Assembly: GCA_938039195.1 (NCBI GenBank)
Contig: CALHVK010000148.1
Coordinates: 1 to 20,152, forward strand
Direction: 5' to 3'
DNA from: an uncultured Carnobacteriaceae bacterium
Lineage (GTDB): Bacteria; Bacillota; Bacilli; Lactobacillales; Aerococcaceae
Length of the DNA stretch: 20,152 bases
Every line of letters starts with the position of its first letter. The first letter of the stretch is position 1. The notes below the pieces were generated by a model. That model was not told the DNA's origin. It searched no databases and worked only from the letters and a program-made list of their open reading frames with translations. Shown here one piece after another: positions 1-6,010 of this stretch. Both the position numbers and the translations under genes were made by a program.

Positions 1-2
1 CG

Positions 3-80
3 AAATATCAAGACTATACCGGCGAAGGGTTAGCGAAGCCATTTATTATGGATAATGCGAAATATGTGGAGCGTTCGTAG
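3..80 (+). CDS. C-terminal fragment of an unidentified protein (start lies before the window)
   Basis: Frame 3 is open from the first base to a TAG at 78-80 and encodes the last 25 residues of a protein, ending ...MDNAKYVERS. Codon use fits the neighbouring genes and the frame stops well before the next ribosome binding site, so this looks like a true gene tail. The fragment is too short to assign a family. No clear terminator follows; instead a promoter-like sequence begins at about 95. Confidence 0.5.
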   Translation, partial: KYQDYTGEGLAKPFIMDNAKYVERS

Positions 81-94
81 AAAAATCGCTTGAG

Positions 95-123
95 TTGTTC
101 TTGAATCCAGACAGGTCTACAAT
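95..123 (+). promoter_or_regulatory. Putative sigma-A promoter for the interrupted gene at 174
   Basis: TTGTTC (95-100) is followed by a 17-bp spacer and TACAAT (118-123). The -10 is one base from consensus, while the -35 is weak. The predicted transcript start is about 50 bp before the ATG at 174. Confidence 0.45.
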
Positions 124-173
124 AGTACGTATATCATTTATGTAGAAATAAGGAATAGAAAAGGGGATACCAG

Positions 174-485
174 ATGGATATAAAAGATTTTACAGAAAGG
201 GAACAAGAACAAATTAAAAAAGGATTGAGCACAGCGGTGTTGACGGATAAAGAAGCGGCTAAGAAAATTCTAGCACTAGTGCCATAAGAATGGATTAAGG
301 CAATTCCATTTTTAGTTAGAGGTCATGCGACAACAAAAACCGTTCAACGCATCGCGAAAGAAAATCCTGAACTTTACGCAGTCGCAAAACAAGAAGGAGA
401 ACTTCCTGAAAAAGAACGCGAAGAATTGCGTGAAATCATCACTGGAATTTTCCAACAAAAGATGAACAAACATAATATTAAATAA
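174..485 (+). pseudogene. Small conserved-looking gene interrupted by an in-frame TAA
   Basis: An ATG at 174 with an AAGGGG ribosome binding site at about 161 opens a frame of 37 codons, ending in ...ILALVP and TAA at 285-287. The very same frame then continues without another stop for 65 more codons (EWIKAIPFLVRG... to ...NKHNIK) and ends in TAA at 483-485, just before a terminator hairpin. Promoter, RBS, whole frame and terminator suggest one original gene of about 103 residues, charged and soluble, with no signal peptide. A single base change (for example GAA to TAA, giving VPEEW) would explain the break. The downstream part has no obvious start codon of its own near its beginning. I do not recognise the family. 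It may be a real nonsense mutation, a sequencing error, or rarely a readthrough site. Confidence 0.6.
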
Positions 486-489
486 TGAC

Positions 490-528
490 AGTGCCATGCA
501 TGGATTCGTTCATGGCGCTTTGTATTTT
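490..528 (+). terminator. Intrinsic terminator after the interrupted gene
   Basis: AGTGCCATG (490-498) pairs with CATGGCGCT (511-519), with one G-T wobble, around a 12-nt loop. It is followed by TTGTATTTT. It lies five bases after the second stop codon of the interrupted gene. Confidence 0.6.
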
Positions 529-589
529 CACTGGAATATGATACGGTAGGAAGTGAGAGAAAATGAAGTAGGAGAAAGGGAGTAAGAAA

Positions 590-874
590 ATGGAAAGAAT
601 TGAACCAGCAGCATTTCAAGCGTTGCATCAAAAAGAGGACCTTACGATTCTAGACGTTCGTGAAGTGGAAGAATTTCAAGCAGGGCATATCGAAGGTGCT
701 GAGAATGCGCCACTTAGCACGTTAGAGAATGGATATCAGCAGTTGGATGCGTCCAAACGCTACTACGTGATTTGCCAAGGCGGCATGCGTTCTGAACGTG
801 CCTGCAAGTTCTTGGAGACAAAAGGTTTTGACGTGGTAAATGTTGAAGGAGGAATGAATCAGTGGAAAGCTTAA
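590..874 (+). CDS. Single-domain rhodanese-like sulfurtransferase
   Basis: The 94-residue product is a complete stand-alone rhodanese domain. It begins at ATG 590 after a GGGAG ribosome binding site. Family marks visible are ILDVRE (20-25), the GHIEGAENAP motif (32-41), and the active-site loop C62-QGGMRS, where Cys62 would carry the persulfide; it ends with GGMNQW. Such proteins transfer sulfane sulfur to thiophilic acceptors in the cytoplasm, but the acceptor cannot be read from the sequence. The last 13 bp overlap the next gene, so the two are very likely co-transcribed. No convincing promoter is visible in the short gap before it. Confidence 0.85.
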   Translation: MERIEPAAFQALHQKEDLTILDVREVEEFQAGHIEGAENAPLSTLENGYQQLDASKRYYVICQGGMRSERACKFLETKGFDVVNVEGGMNQWKA

Positions 875-1419
875 CACAAACGACCGAGATGCAACTAGTT
901 CCTTTTAACAAAAGCTTCCTTGAAACGATTTGGAAGAGTGGCTTTTCAACGGAGAAGCCAGAGTGGACGAAGTTTAACGCGCCGTATTTTAATGACTATC
1001 GCAAGTTTGACGATGCTAAAAGCTTTGAAGAAAGCCCTATTGCAGCCTTTTTAATGAGCGAAGATTGTAGATGTATTGTAGTTGACGGTCTGCCTGTTGG
1101 GATGGTTTCAAAATCATGGGTGGATGAAGCCACACGATGGCTAGAAATCGGGATTGTGATTTACGATGACCAGTTGTGGGGTCAGGGAGTTGCGACTACC
1201 GCGCTAACGAAGTGGGTGGATGCCATTTTCCACGAAACCGATGCGCTCGAACATATTGGAATGACGACTTGGAGCGGGAACGGTGCAATGATGGCCGTTG
1301 CTGAGAAATTAGGATTCCTAAAAGAAGGGCAAATTCGTAAAGTCCGTTACTATCAAGGTCAGTATTATGACAGCGTGAAGTATGGGATTTTGCGCGAAGA
1401 GTGGGCTACAAGAGTATAA
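862..1419 (+). CDS. GNAT family N-acetyltransferase (RimJ/RimL-like)
   Basis: The 185-residue product carries the GNAT acetyl-CoA binding motif as DDQLWGQGVATTAL (QxxGxG/A type, about residues 103-116), preceded by the beta-strand WLEIGIVIYDD and followed by a C-terminal MAVAEKLGF segment typical of motif B. The GTG at 862 is chosen because GGAGG (849-853) stands at good distance; ATG 889 is a less supported alternative. It overlaps the rhodanese gene by 13 bp. The substrate is unknown: the family covers ribosomal protein N-termini, amino-sugars and antibiotics. It ends ten bases before a hairpin shared with the convergent lipoprotein array. Confidence 0.85.
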   Translation: MESLTQTTEMQLVPFNKSFLETIWKSGFSTEKPEWTKFNAPYFNDYRKFDDAKSFEESPIAAFLMSEDCRCIVVDGLPVGMVSKSWVDEATRWLEIGIVIYDDQLWGQGVATTALTKWVDAIFHETDALEHIGMTTWSGNGAMMAVAEKLGFLKEGQIRKVRYYQGQYYDSVKYGILREEWATRV

Positions 1420-1427
1420 GGATAAAG

Positions 1428-1461
1428 AAAGAGACTAATCCATGTGTGATTAGTCTCTTTT
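1428..1461. terminator. Bidirectional terminator between the acetyltransferase and lipoprotein A; copy 1 of a repeated hairpin
   Basis: GAGACTAATC (1431-1440) and GATTAGTCTC (1448-1457) form a perfect 10-bp stem with loop CATGTGT. It is flanked by TTTT on the plus side and an A-rich tract on the other, so it can stop transcription in both directions. Confidence 0.8.
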
Positions 1462-1474
1462 AGTATATGAGTGA

Positions 1475-2101
1475 TTATTTTCCTGGAGTGTTTGGATCCA
1501 AGCCCCAAGATTGTTCGAGCATAGGTCTGAAGGTTTTGATATCTTGCTCAGTACCTTCAAGTACGATGACGTATACTTTATCGCCTTTTTGGAAAATCCA
1601 ATGAAAAATATAATTTCCATTTTTTGTGTGTGTTTTAAGCACGTAGGCGTTCTCTCCACCTACCTTTGACCATTCACCGTCTATATTTGCCACACCGTCC
1701 TCTTCTTTGAGGGTATTATAATAATGAGTAGCAATGAGTTTTACTCCAAAAGCGTGCTGATCCTGTGGATGTACGTCACTTTTAGCGAAAGACTGTAGTA
1801 TGACGAGGCTATTTTCATCTTTTGAATCGTACTCGAATAGCTTTTCATTTTTAGTGCTTCGTATCCAATCTTTTGGAACATTAACATACCCAATATTATC
1901 ATTTCCGATACGTTGAGTGTTTGCATATGAGACTGCTTTTGTCTCAGAAGAAGTACCCCCAGTTGTTGTAGGAGCAGTTGTCGTTACTTCTGTTGTTGGT
2001 TCTGCTGTAGTTTCGTTTGTTTTCTTTTCTCCATTTCCGCATGCCGCTAGTATAAACGCAGATAGGAGCGTCATAGAACCGAATAAAATTTTGCTTTTCA
2101 T
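1475..2101 (-). CDS. Lipoprotein A of a seven-member tandem paralogous array
   Basis: This 208-residue protein has a lipoprotein signal peptide with lipobox LAAC (Cys21), so it should be anchored to the outer face of the membrane. A Thr/Pro/Ala linker (about 27-55) leads to a conserved domain that opens with GYVNVPKDW (71-79) and closes with WIFQKGDKVY, EGT and EQSWGLDPNTPGK. It is the shortest copy, with a shortened linker, and is the most divergent in the middle (KNEKLFEYDSKDENS). AAGGAGA precedes the ATG at 2101. It has its own promoter and terminators on both sides, so it is probably transcribed alone. The function is not recognised; the GYxNVPKDW start and WxF...YxVxxEGT pattern loosely recall PsbP/Mog1/DcrB-like folds, which is inference only. 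Confidence 0.88.
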   Translation of the reverse strand: MKSKILFGSMTLLSAFILAACGNGEKKTNETTAEPTTEVTTTAPTTTGGTSSETKAVSYANTQRIGNDNIGYVNVPKDWIRSTKNEKLFEYDSKDENSLVILQSFAKSDVHPQDQHAFGVKLIATHYYNTLKEEDGVANIDGEWSKVGGENAYVLKTHTKNGNYIFHWIFQKGDKVYVIVLEGTEQDIKTFRPMLEQSWGLDPNTPGK

Positions 2102-2137
2102 AATGCTGAATCTCCTTAAAGTGGTTGACTTACAAAT

Positions 2138-2166
2138 ATTTTATCATTTTTTAGAGTTCATTTAAA
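2138..2166 (-). promoter_or_regulatory. Promoter of lipoprotein A
   Basis: On the minus strand, TTTAAA (2161-2166), a 17-bp spacer and TAAAAT (2138-2143) preceded by TGA form an extended -10 promoter. The same arrangement recurs upstream of lipoproteins D and E. Confidence 0.65.
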
Positions 2167-2202
2167 TAGGCAACGTTTTCGCATAAAAGCAAAGAGTATA
2201 AC

Positions 2203-2238
2203 AAAAGAGACTAATCCATGTGTGATTAGTCTCTTTTA
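2203..2238 (-). terminator. Terminator after lipoprotein B; copy 2 of the repeated hairpin
   Basis: GAGACTAATC (2207-2216) pairs with GATTAGTCTC (2224-2233) around CATGTGT, identical to copy 1 including the loop. The minus-strand tail is TTTTGTTAT. Confidence 0.8.
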
Positions 2239-2250
2239 GTATGTTAGTCA

Positions 2251-2907
2251 TTATTTTCCTGGGGTGTTTGGATCTAAGCCAAATGATTGCTCAAAGAAAG
2301 GTCTTAAAGTATTGATTGTATCTGCTGTACCTTCGAGTGCGACATCATAAACTTTCTCGCCTTTTTGGAAAATCCATTCGTACATGTATTTTCCATCTGT
2401 AAATACTACTTTTACTAAGAAAGCTTGCTCTCCAGCAAATTTAGCTTTTACACCCTGTACTTGTTTCACTTGTTTGTTATTTTCCCAGTTGTTATACAAA
2501 CGGTTGGCAAGTAATTCTGCACCGAATTTCTCATCATCTTTCACTTTAATTTCATCTTTAGTGTACGCCTTCATTGATAACACATTGTATTTATCTGGTG
2601 AAGAAAACTGGAATTGAGTACCAGTGTTTTTATCTTGGTATGCTGCCCAGTCTTTAGGGACGTTGATATAACCATATTCTTCACGTCCAACGCGTTGAGT
2701 ATCTTCAAATGATACCTTTTTTTCTGTAGAAGAAGCACCAGCAGTAGTCGTTGGAGCTGTTTTCGTTGGTGCAGCTGTAGTTTCTTTAGCGACTTCAGTC
2801 GTTGGAGCTGCAGCAGTTTCCGCTGTTTTCTTTTCTCCGTTTCCGCAAGCCGCCACCATTAAAGCAGATAGAAGCGTTACAGAGCATAATACGATTTTGT
2901 TTTTCAT
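2251..2907 (-). CDS. Lipoprotein B of the tandem array
   Basis: The 218-residue protein has lipobox VAAC (Cys21) and a long Thr/Ala linker with KETTAAPTKTAPTTTAG. The domain opens GYINVPKDW and ends EQSFGLDPNTPGK, with Phe replacing the usual Trp in QSWGL. The middle part (GVKAKFAGEQAFLVKVVF) matches the FAGE-type copies C, F and G. Only 51 bp separate it from lipoprotein C and there is no hairpin between them, so C and B are probably one transcript; the repeated hairpin after B ends that unit. The ribosome binding site is AGGAGAA. Its linker start (TAETAAAPTTEVAKETTAAPT) is almost identical to that of C. Confidence 0.88.
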   Translation of the reverse strand: MKNKIVLCSVTLLSALMVAACGNGEKKTAETAAAPTTEVAKETTAAPTKTAPTTTAGASSTEKKVSFEDTQRVGREEYGYINVPKDWAAYQDKNTGTQFQFSSPDKYNVLSMKAYTKDEIKVKDDEKFGAELLANRLYNNWENNKQVKQVQGVKAKFAGEQAFLVKVVFTDGKYMYEWIFQKGEKVYDVALEGTADTINTLRPFFEQSFGLDPNTPGK

Positions 2908-2958
2908 AAAAATTATTCTCCTAACGGGTCTAACCTTAATTTATTTCATCATTTTTAA

Positions 2959-3630
2959 TTATTGCCCTGGAGTTTTTGCATTTAAGCCCCAAGATTGTTC
3001 AAAAACAGGTCTTAACGATTTAACCATTTCTTCTGTTCCTTCGATTGAGACTATATAAACTGTGTCTCCTTTTTGGAAGATCCATTCGAACATGGTTTTA
3101 CCATCAGAGAATGTTGCTTTTATTAAGAAACCTTTTTCTCCTGCAAAATCAGCTTTTACGCCTTGAAGACTAGTTTGTTCTTTATCATTTTTCAAGTTAT
3201 TGAATATACGGTCCGCAATTAATCTTGCGCCAAACGTTTCACCATCATTAAGTTTAACTTGATCTTTAGGATAAGAATTTAGATACAGAATATTATATTG
3301 ATCTGATGACGAATAATAGAAGCTGTCAGGGTCGTTTGAGGCTTTGAATACTACCCAGTCTTTAGGGACGTTGACATAGCCAATATTATCTTTCCCAACA
3401 CGTTGAGTGTCTTCAAGAGATACTTTTTTTGTCTCTGAAGAAGCTTCAGGAGTTGTTGTTTTAGCAGTAGTTGTTTTAGCAGTAGTTGTTGGTGCAGCTG
3501 TAGTTTCTTTAGCGACTTCAGTCGTTGGTGCTGCAGCAGTTTCCGCTGTTTTCTTTTCTCCGTTTCCACAAGCGGCTACCATTAAAGCAGATAGAAGCGT
3601 TACAGAGCTTAATAAAATTTTGTTTTTCAT
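2959..3630 (-). CDS. Lipoprotein C of the tandem array
   Basis: At 223 residues this is the longest copy. Lipobox VAAC gives Cys21. The length difference comes from the linker, where TTTAK is repeated by an exact 15-bp tandem duplication (3455-3484). The domain runs from GYVNVPKDW to EQSWGLNAKTPGQ; both the NAKTPGQ ending and KGDTVYIVSIEGT depart slightly from the consensus. The central part (QTSLQGVKADFAGEKGFLIKATFSDGKT) is closest to lipoprotein F. AAGGAGAA precedes the ATG at 3630. It has the best promoter of the array (TATAAT) and is likely co-transcribed with B downstream. The function is unknown. Confidence 0.88.
   Translation of the reverse strand: MKNKILLSSVTLLSALMVAACGNGEKKTAETAAAPTTEVAKETTAAPTTTAKTTTAKTTTPEASSETKKVSLEDTQRVGKDNIGYVNVPKDWVVFKASNDPDSFYYSSSDQYNILYLNSYPKDQVKLNDGETFGARLIADRIFNNLKNDKEQTSLQGVKADFAGEKGFLIKATFSDGKTMFEWIFQKGDTVYIVSIEGTEEMVKSLRPVFEQSWGLNAKTPGQ
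3455..3484 (-). repeat. Two perfect 15-bp tandem repeats in the lipoprotein C linker
   Basis: On the plus strand GTTGTTTTAGCAGTA occurs at 3455-3469 and again at 3470-3484. A diverged third unit follows (GTTGTTGGTGCAGCT). The unit keeps the reading frame and adds five residues, so it is a likely source of linker-length variation. Confidence 0.85.
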
Positions 3631-3666
3631 GATAAATGTTCTCCTTAATAGGTTTATTATACTCGT

Positions 3667-3694
3667 ATTATATCACACGTGAATGAAAAATCAA
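3667..3694 (-). promoter_or_regulatory. Promoter of the lipoprotein C-B unit
   Basis: On the minus strand, TTGATT (3689-3694), a 16-bp spacer ending in TGA, and a perfect TATAAT (3667-3672). The -35 differs from the TTTAAA found upstream of A, D and E. Confidence 0.7.
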
Positions 3695-3739
3695 CTAGGA
3701 AATTTTTTTGGCTAAAAAAGAGGGCCAATAGAGCATAAG

Positions 3740-3770
3740 AAAAGAGACTAATCGCATGGATTAGTCTCAG
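3740..3770 (-). terminator. Terminator after lipoprotein D; copy 3 of the repeated hairpin
   Basis: GAGACTAATC (3744-3753) pairs with GATTAGTCTC (3759-3768), with loop GCATG. The minus-strand tail is TTTTCTTAT. The arms are identical to copies 1 and 2 but the loop is shorter. Confidence 0.75.
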
Positions 3771-3784
3771 TAATTAACAATTGA

Positions 3785-4435
3785 TTATTTTCCAGGAGTG
3801 TTTGGGTCTAAGCCCCATGTTTGTTCAATCAAGTCAATCATTTTTTGAAGAGTGTTTTTGTCTCCGTCAAAGGCTACTGTATATACTTTCTCGTCTTTTT
3901 GGAAGATCCAGGTAAAGAAATATTTTCCATCTTTTGTGAGAGATTGGATGACAAAAGCATCAAGCCCAATCACTTTGGATTTTGCCCCTTGGATTTTAGC
4001 AATTTCAGAATTATTTTCGTATGTACTATATAGACGGTTAGCCACTAATTCTGCGCCAAAAGTTTCACCATTTCCAACTTTTACTTTGTCTTTAGGATAG
4101 CCGGTTAATGTCACAACATTGTATCCATCTGCTGTGTATTGATACTGTTGTGGATTGTTTCCTTGGATTTCTTTGAACCTTACCCAGTCTTTAGGAACAT
4201 TGACATAACCAGTATCTTCACGTCCGATACGTTGAGTATCTGCCAGTGAAACTTCTTTTGTTTCAGAAGAAGCACCCGCAGTAGTTGTCGGTGCTGTTGT
4301 AGTTGGTGTAGCTGTAGTTGCTTCTGTTGTTGGAGCTGCAGTTGTTTCCGTAGCTTTCTTTTCTCCATTTCCACAAGCGGCTACCATTAAAGCAGATAGA
4401 AGCGTCACAGAACCTAATAAAATTTTGTTTTTCAT
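3785..4435 (-). CDS. Lipoprotein D of the tandem array
   Basis: The 216-residue protein has lipobox VAAC (Cys21), the linker TTAAPTTEATTATPTTTAP, then GREDTGYVNVPKDW, and ends IEQTWGLDPNTPGK. It is nearest to lipoprotein E: both have KIQGAK, DAF, LTKDGKYFFTW and LQKM-DLIEQTWGLDP in place of the FAGE and LRP-EQSW forms of the other copies. This suggests that D and E come from the latest duplication. AAGGAGAA precedes the ATG. It has its own promoter and is bounded by repeated hairpins on both sides, so it forms a single-gene unit. The function is unknown. Confidence 0.88.
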   Translation of the reverse strand: MKNKILLGSVTLLSALMVAACGNGEKKATETTAAPTTEATTATPTTTAPTTTAGASSETKEVSLADTQRIGREDTGYVNVPKDWVRFKEIQGNNPQQYQYTADGYNVVTLTGYPKDKVKVGNGETFGAELVANRLYSTYENNSEIAKIQGAKSKVIGLDAFVIQSLTKDGKYFFTWIFQKDEKVYTVAFDGDKNTLQKMIDLIEQTWGLDPNTPGK

Positions 4436-4469
4436 ACTAATTGTTCTCCTTAACAGTTATTATGGGTCT

Positions 4470-4498
4470 ATTTTACCATTAATGAGATGGAATTTAAA
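4470..4498 (-). promoter_or_regulatory. Promoter of lipoprotein D
   Basis: On the minus strand, TTTAAA (4493-4498), a 17-bp spacer ending in TGG, and TAAAAT (4470-4475). The spacer is closely similar to the one upstream of lipoprotein E. Confidence 0.68.
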
Positions 4499-4520
4499 TA
4501 AAACCCAAAAGCGTATAAAA

Positions 4521-4551
4521 TAAGAGACTAATCATAGGGATTAGTCTCAGT
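4521..4551 (-). terminator. Terminator after lipoprotein E; copy 4 of the repeated hairpin
   Basis: GAGACTAATC (4524-4533) pairs with GATTAGTCTC (4539-4548), with loop ATAGG. The minus-strand tail is TTATTTTAT. Confidence 0.72.
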
Positions 4552-4560
4552 AACTATTGA

Positions 4561-5208
4561 TTATTTTCCTGGAGTTTTTGGATCTAAGCCCCATGTTTGT
4601 TCAATCAAGTCAAACATTTTTTGAAGTGTTTCTTTATTTCCTTCAAAGCTTATTGAATATACTTTGTCGTCTTTTTGGAAGACCCAGGTGAAGAAATATT
4701 TACCATCTTTTGTAAGAATTTGAACTAGAAAAGCATCCATTCCGACCACTTTTGTTTTAGCACCTTGGATTTTTTCGATGCTAGGATTTTTTTGGTACGT
4801 GCCATATAATCGGTTTGCAACCATTTCTGCGCCCCATGTTTCACCATTGCCAGGTTGTGCTTGTTCTTTAGTGAAGGCATTTAATGTCACAATATTGTAT
4901 GCATCTAATGCAGAGTATTGATATTGAGGGCCGCCGTTTAAATCTTTGAATTCTTTCCATTCTTTAGGAACATTGACATAACCAACATCTTCACGTCCGA
5001 TACGTTGAGTATCTTCAAGAGATACTTCTTTTGTTTCAGAAGAAGTTCCTGCAGTTGTCGTTGGTGCTGCAGTAGTTGGTGTAGCTGTAGTCACTTCTGT
5101 TGTTGGTGCTGCAGTTGTTTCCGTTGCTTTCTTTTCTCCGTTTCCGCAAGCCGCTACCATTAAAGCAGACAGAAGCGTCACAGAACCTAATAAAATTTTG
5201 TTTTTCAT
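4561..5208 (-). CDS. Lipoprotein E of the tandem array
   Basis: The 215-residue protein has lipobox VAAC (Cys21), a Thr-rich linker almost the same as that of D, and the domain opening GREDVGYVNVPKEW, where Glu replaces the usual Asp of PKDW. It ends IEQTWGLDPKTPGK. The LNGGPQYQYSA stretch resembles PNGGPQFQYAT of lipoprotein G, while the C-terminal half resembles D, so the copy looks mosaic. AAGGAGAA lies at normal distance from the ATG. It has a D-type promoter upstream and the repeated hairpin downstream. The function is unknown. Confidence 0.88.
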   Translation of the reverse strand: MKNKILLGSVTLLSALMVAACGNGEKKATETTAAPTTEVTTATPTTAAPTTTAGTSSETKEVSLEDTQRIGREDVGYVNVPKEWKEFKDLNGGPQYQYSALDAYNIVTLNAFTKEQAQPGNGETWGAEMVANRLYGTYQKNPSIEKIQGAKTKVVGMDAFLVQILTKDGKYFFTWVFQKDDKVYSISFEGNKETLQKMFDLIEQTWGLDPKTPGK

Positions 5209-5245
5209 GATGATTGTTCTCCTTAAAAGTTGTTGTCACAAGGCT

Positions 5246-5274
5246 ATTTTACCATTCTTTAGATTGAATTTAAA
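5246..5274 (-). promoter_or_regulatory. Promoter of lipoprotein E
   Basis: On the minus strand, TTTAAA (5269-5274), a 17-bp spacer ending in AATGG, and TAAAAT (5246-5251). It has the same layout as the promoters of A and D. Confidence 0.68.
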
Positions 5275-5304
5275 TAGAGAACTCATTTTTCTCGAACTGT
5301 GAAA

Positions 5305-5328
5305 ATGTGCGAATCAGTCTCTTTTAGT
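5305..5328 (-). repeat. Decayed copy of the repeated terminator hairpin after lipoprotein F
   Basis: The stretch GAATCAGTCTCTTTTAGTAT keeps one arm and flank of the hairpin seen after the other copies (GATTAGTCTCTTTTAGTAT in copies 1 and 2). The partner arm GAGACTAATC is missing. The hairpin probably no longer forms, so lipoprotein F may lack a working terminator. Confidence 0.55.
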
Positions 5329-5977
5329 ATTGTCTAGGAAATTTTGGTTCTAAGCTCCATGTATTTTGTAAAATAGATCTTAATGAGTTAATTGTTTCTT
5401 CTGTACCTTCGATTGCAACTCGATAGACGAGATCTCCTTTTAGGAAGAACCAATCGAATAGAGTTTTTCCGTCTGTAAATGTTACTTTTAATAAGAAAGC
5501 TTCTTCTCCAGCGAATTTTGTCTTGACGGCGTCCAAACTAGTCTGTTGTTTGTCATCTTTCCATTTAACATACATGCGGTCCGCAACTGCTTTTGCTCCC
5601 CATGGTTCCCCATCGTTAAGTTTAAATTGCTCTTTACTAAAACTTTTGAGTAATAAAACAGTGTATTTATCTGGTGAAGAATATCGGAATAGATCAGGAT
5701 ATTTTGAGCTGCTGTATACTATCCAATCTTTAGGGACATTGATATAGCCAACATCTTCACGTCCTATACGTTGAGTATCTCCAAGTGAGATGTCTTTTGC
5801 ATCAGAAGAAGCGCTAGCAGTTGTTGTTGGAGCAGTCGTAGTTGGTGTAGCTGTCGTTACTTCTGTTGTTGGAGCTGCCGTTGTTTCTGGTGCTTTCTTT
5901 TCTCCGTTCCCGCAAGCCGCCACTATTAAAGCAGACAGGACAGTCACAGAAGCTAATAAAATTTTGTTTTTCATCAT
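5324..5977 (-). CDS. Lipoprotein F of the tandem array (divergent C-terminus)
   Basis: The 217-residue protein starts with two Met codons; the second (5974) is the one that aligns with the other copies, since a one-base difference has turned ATC into an extra ATG. Lipobox VAAC puts the lipidated Cys at 22. The linker resembles D and E (TTEVTTATPTTTAPTTT), but the body (QTSLDAVKTKFAGEEAFLLKVTFTDGKT) resembles C, which suggests recombination. The C-terminus ends LQNTWSLEPKFPRQY instead of EQSWGLDPNTPGK, the most altered tail of the set, and WFFLKGDLVY replaces WIFQKGDKVY. It lies 33 bp after lipoprotein G without a terminator, so G and F are probably co-transcribed. Its own terminator is decayed. 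Confidence 0.86.
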   Translation of the reverse strand: MMKNKILLASVTVLSALIVAACGNGEKKAPETTAAPTTEVTTATPTTTAPTTTASASSDAKDISLGDTQRIGREDVGYINVPKDWIVYSSSKYPDLFRYSSPDKYTVLLLKSFSKEQFKLNDGEPWGAKAVADRMYVKWKDDKQQTSLDAVKTKFAGEEAFLLKVTFTDGKTLFDWFFLKGDLVYRVAIEGTEETINSLRSILQNTWSLEPKFPRQY

Positions 5978-6010
5978 GATTGTTCTCCTTGATTTAGTTT
6001 AGAGTTTTGT

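Noticed and set aside
1428..4551. The repeated hairpins after the lipoprotein genes as integron attC-like or recombination sites
   Set aside because: The arms are simple 10-bp perfect stems with T-rich tails and are placed exactly at gene ends; no integrase and no attC features are present. They are better explained as duplicated terminators.
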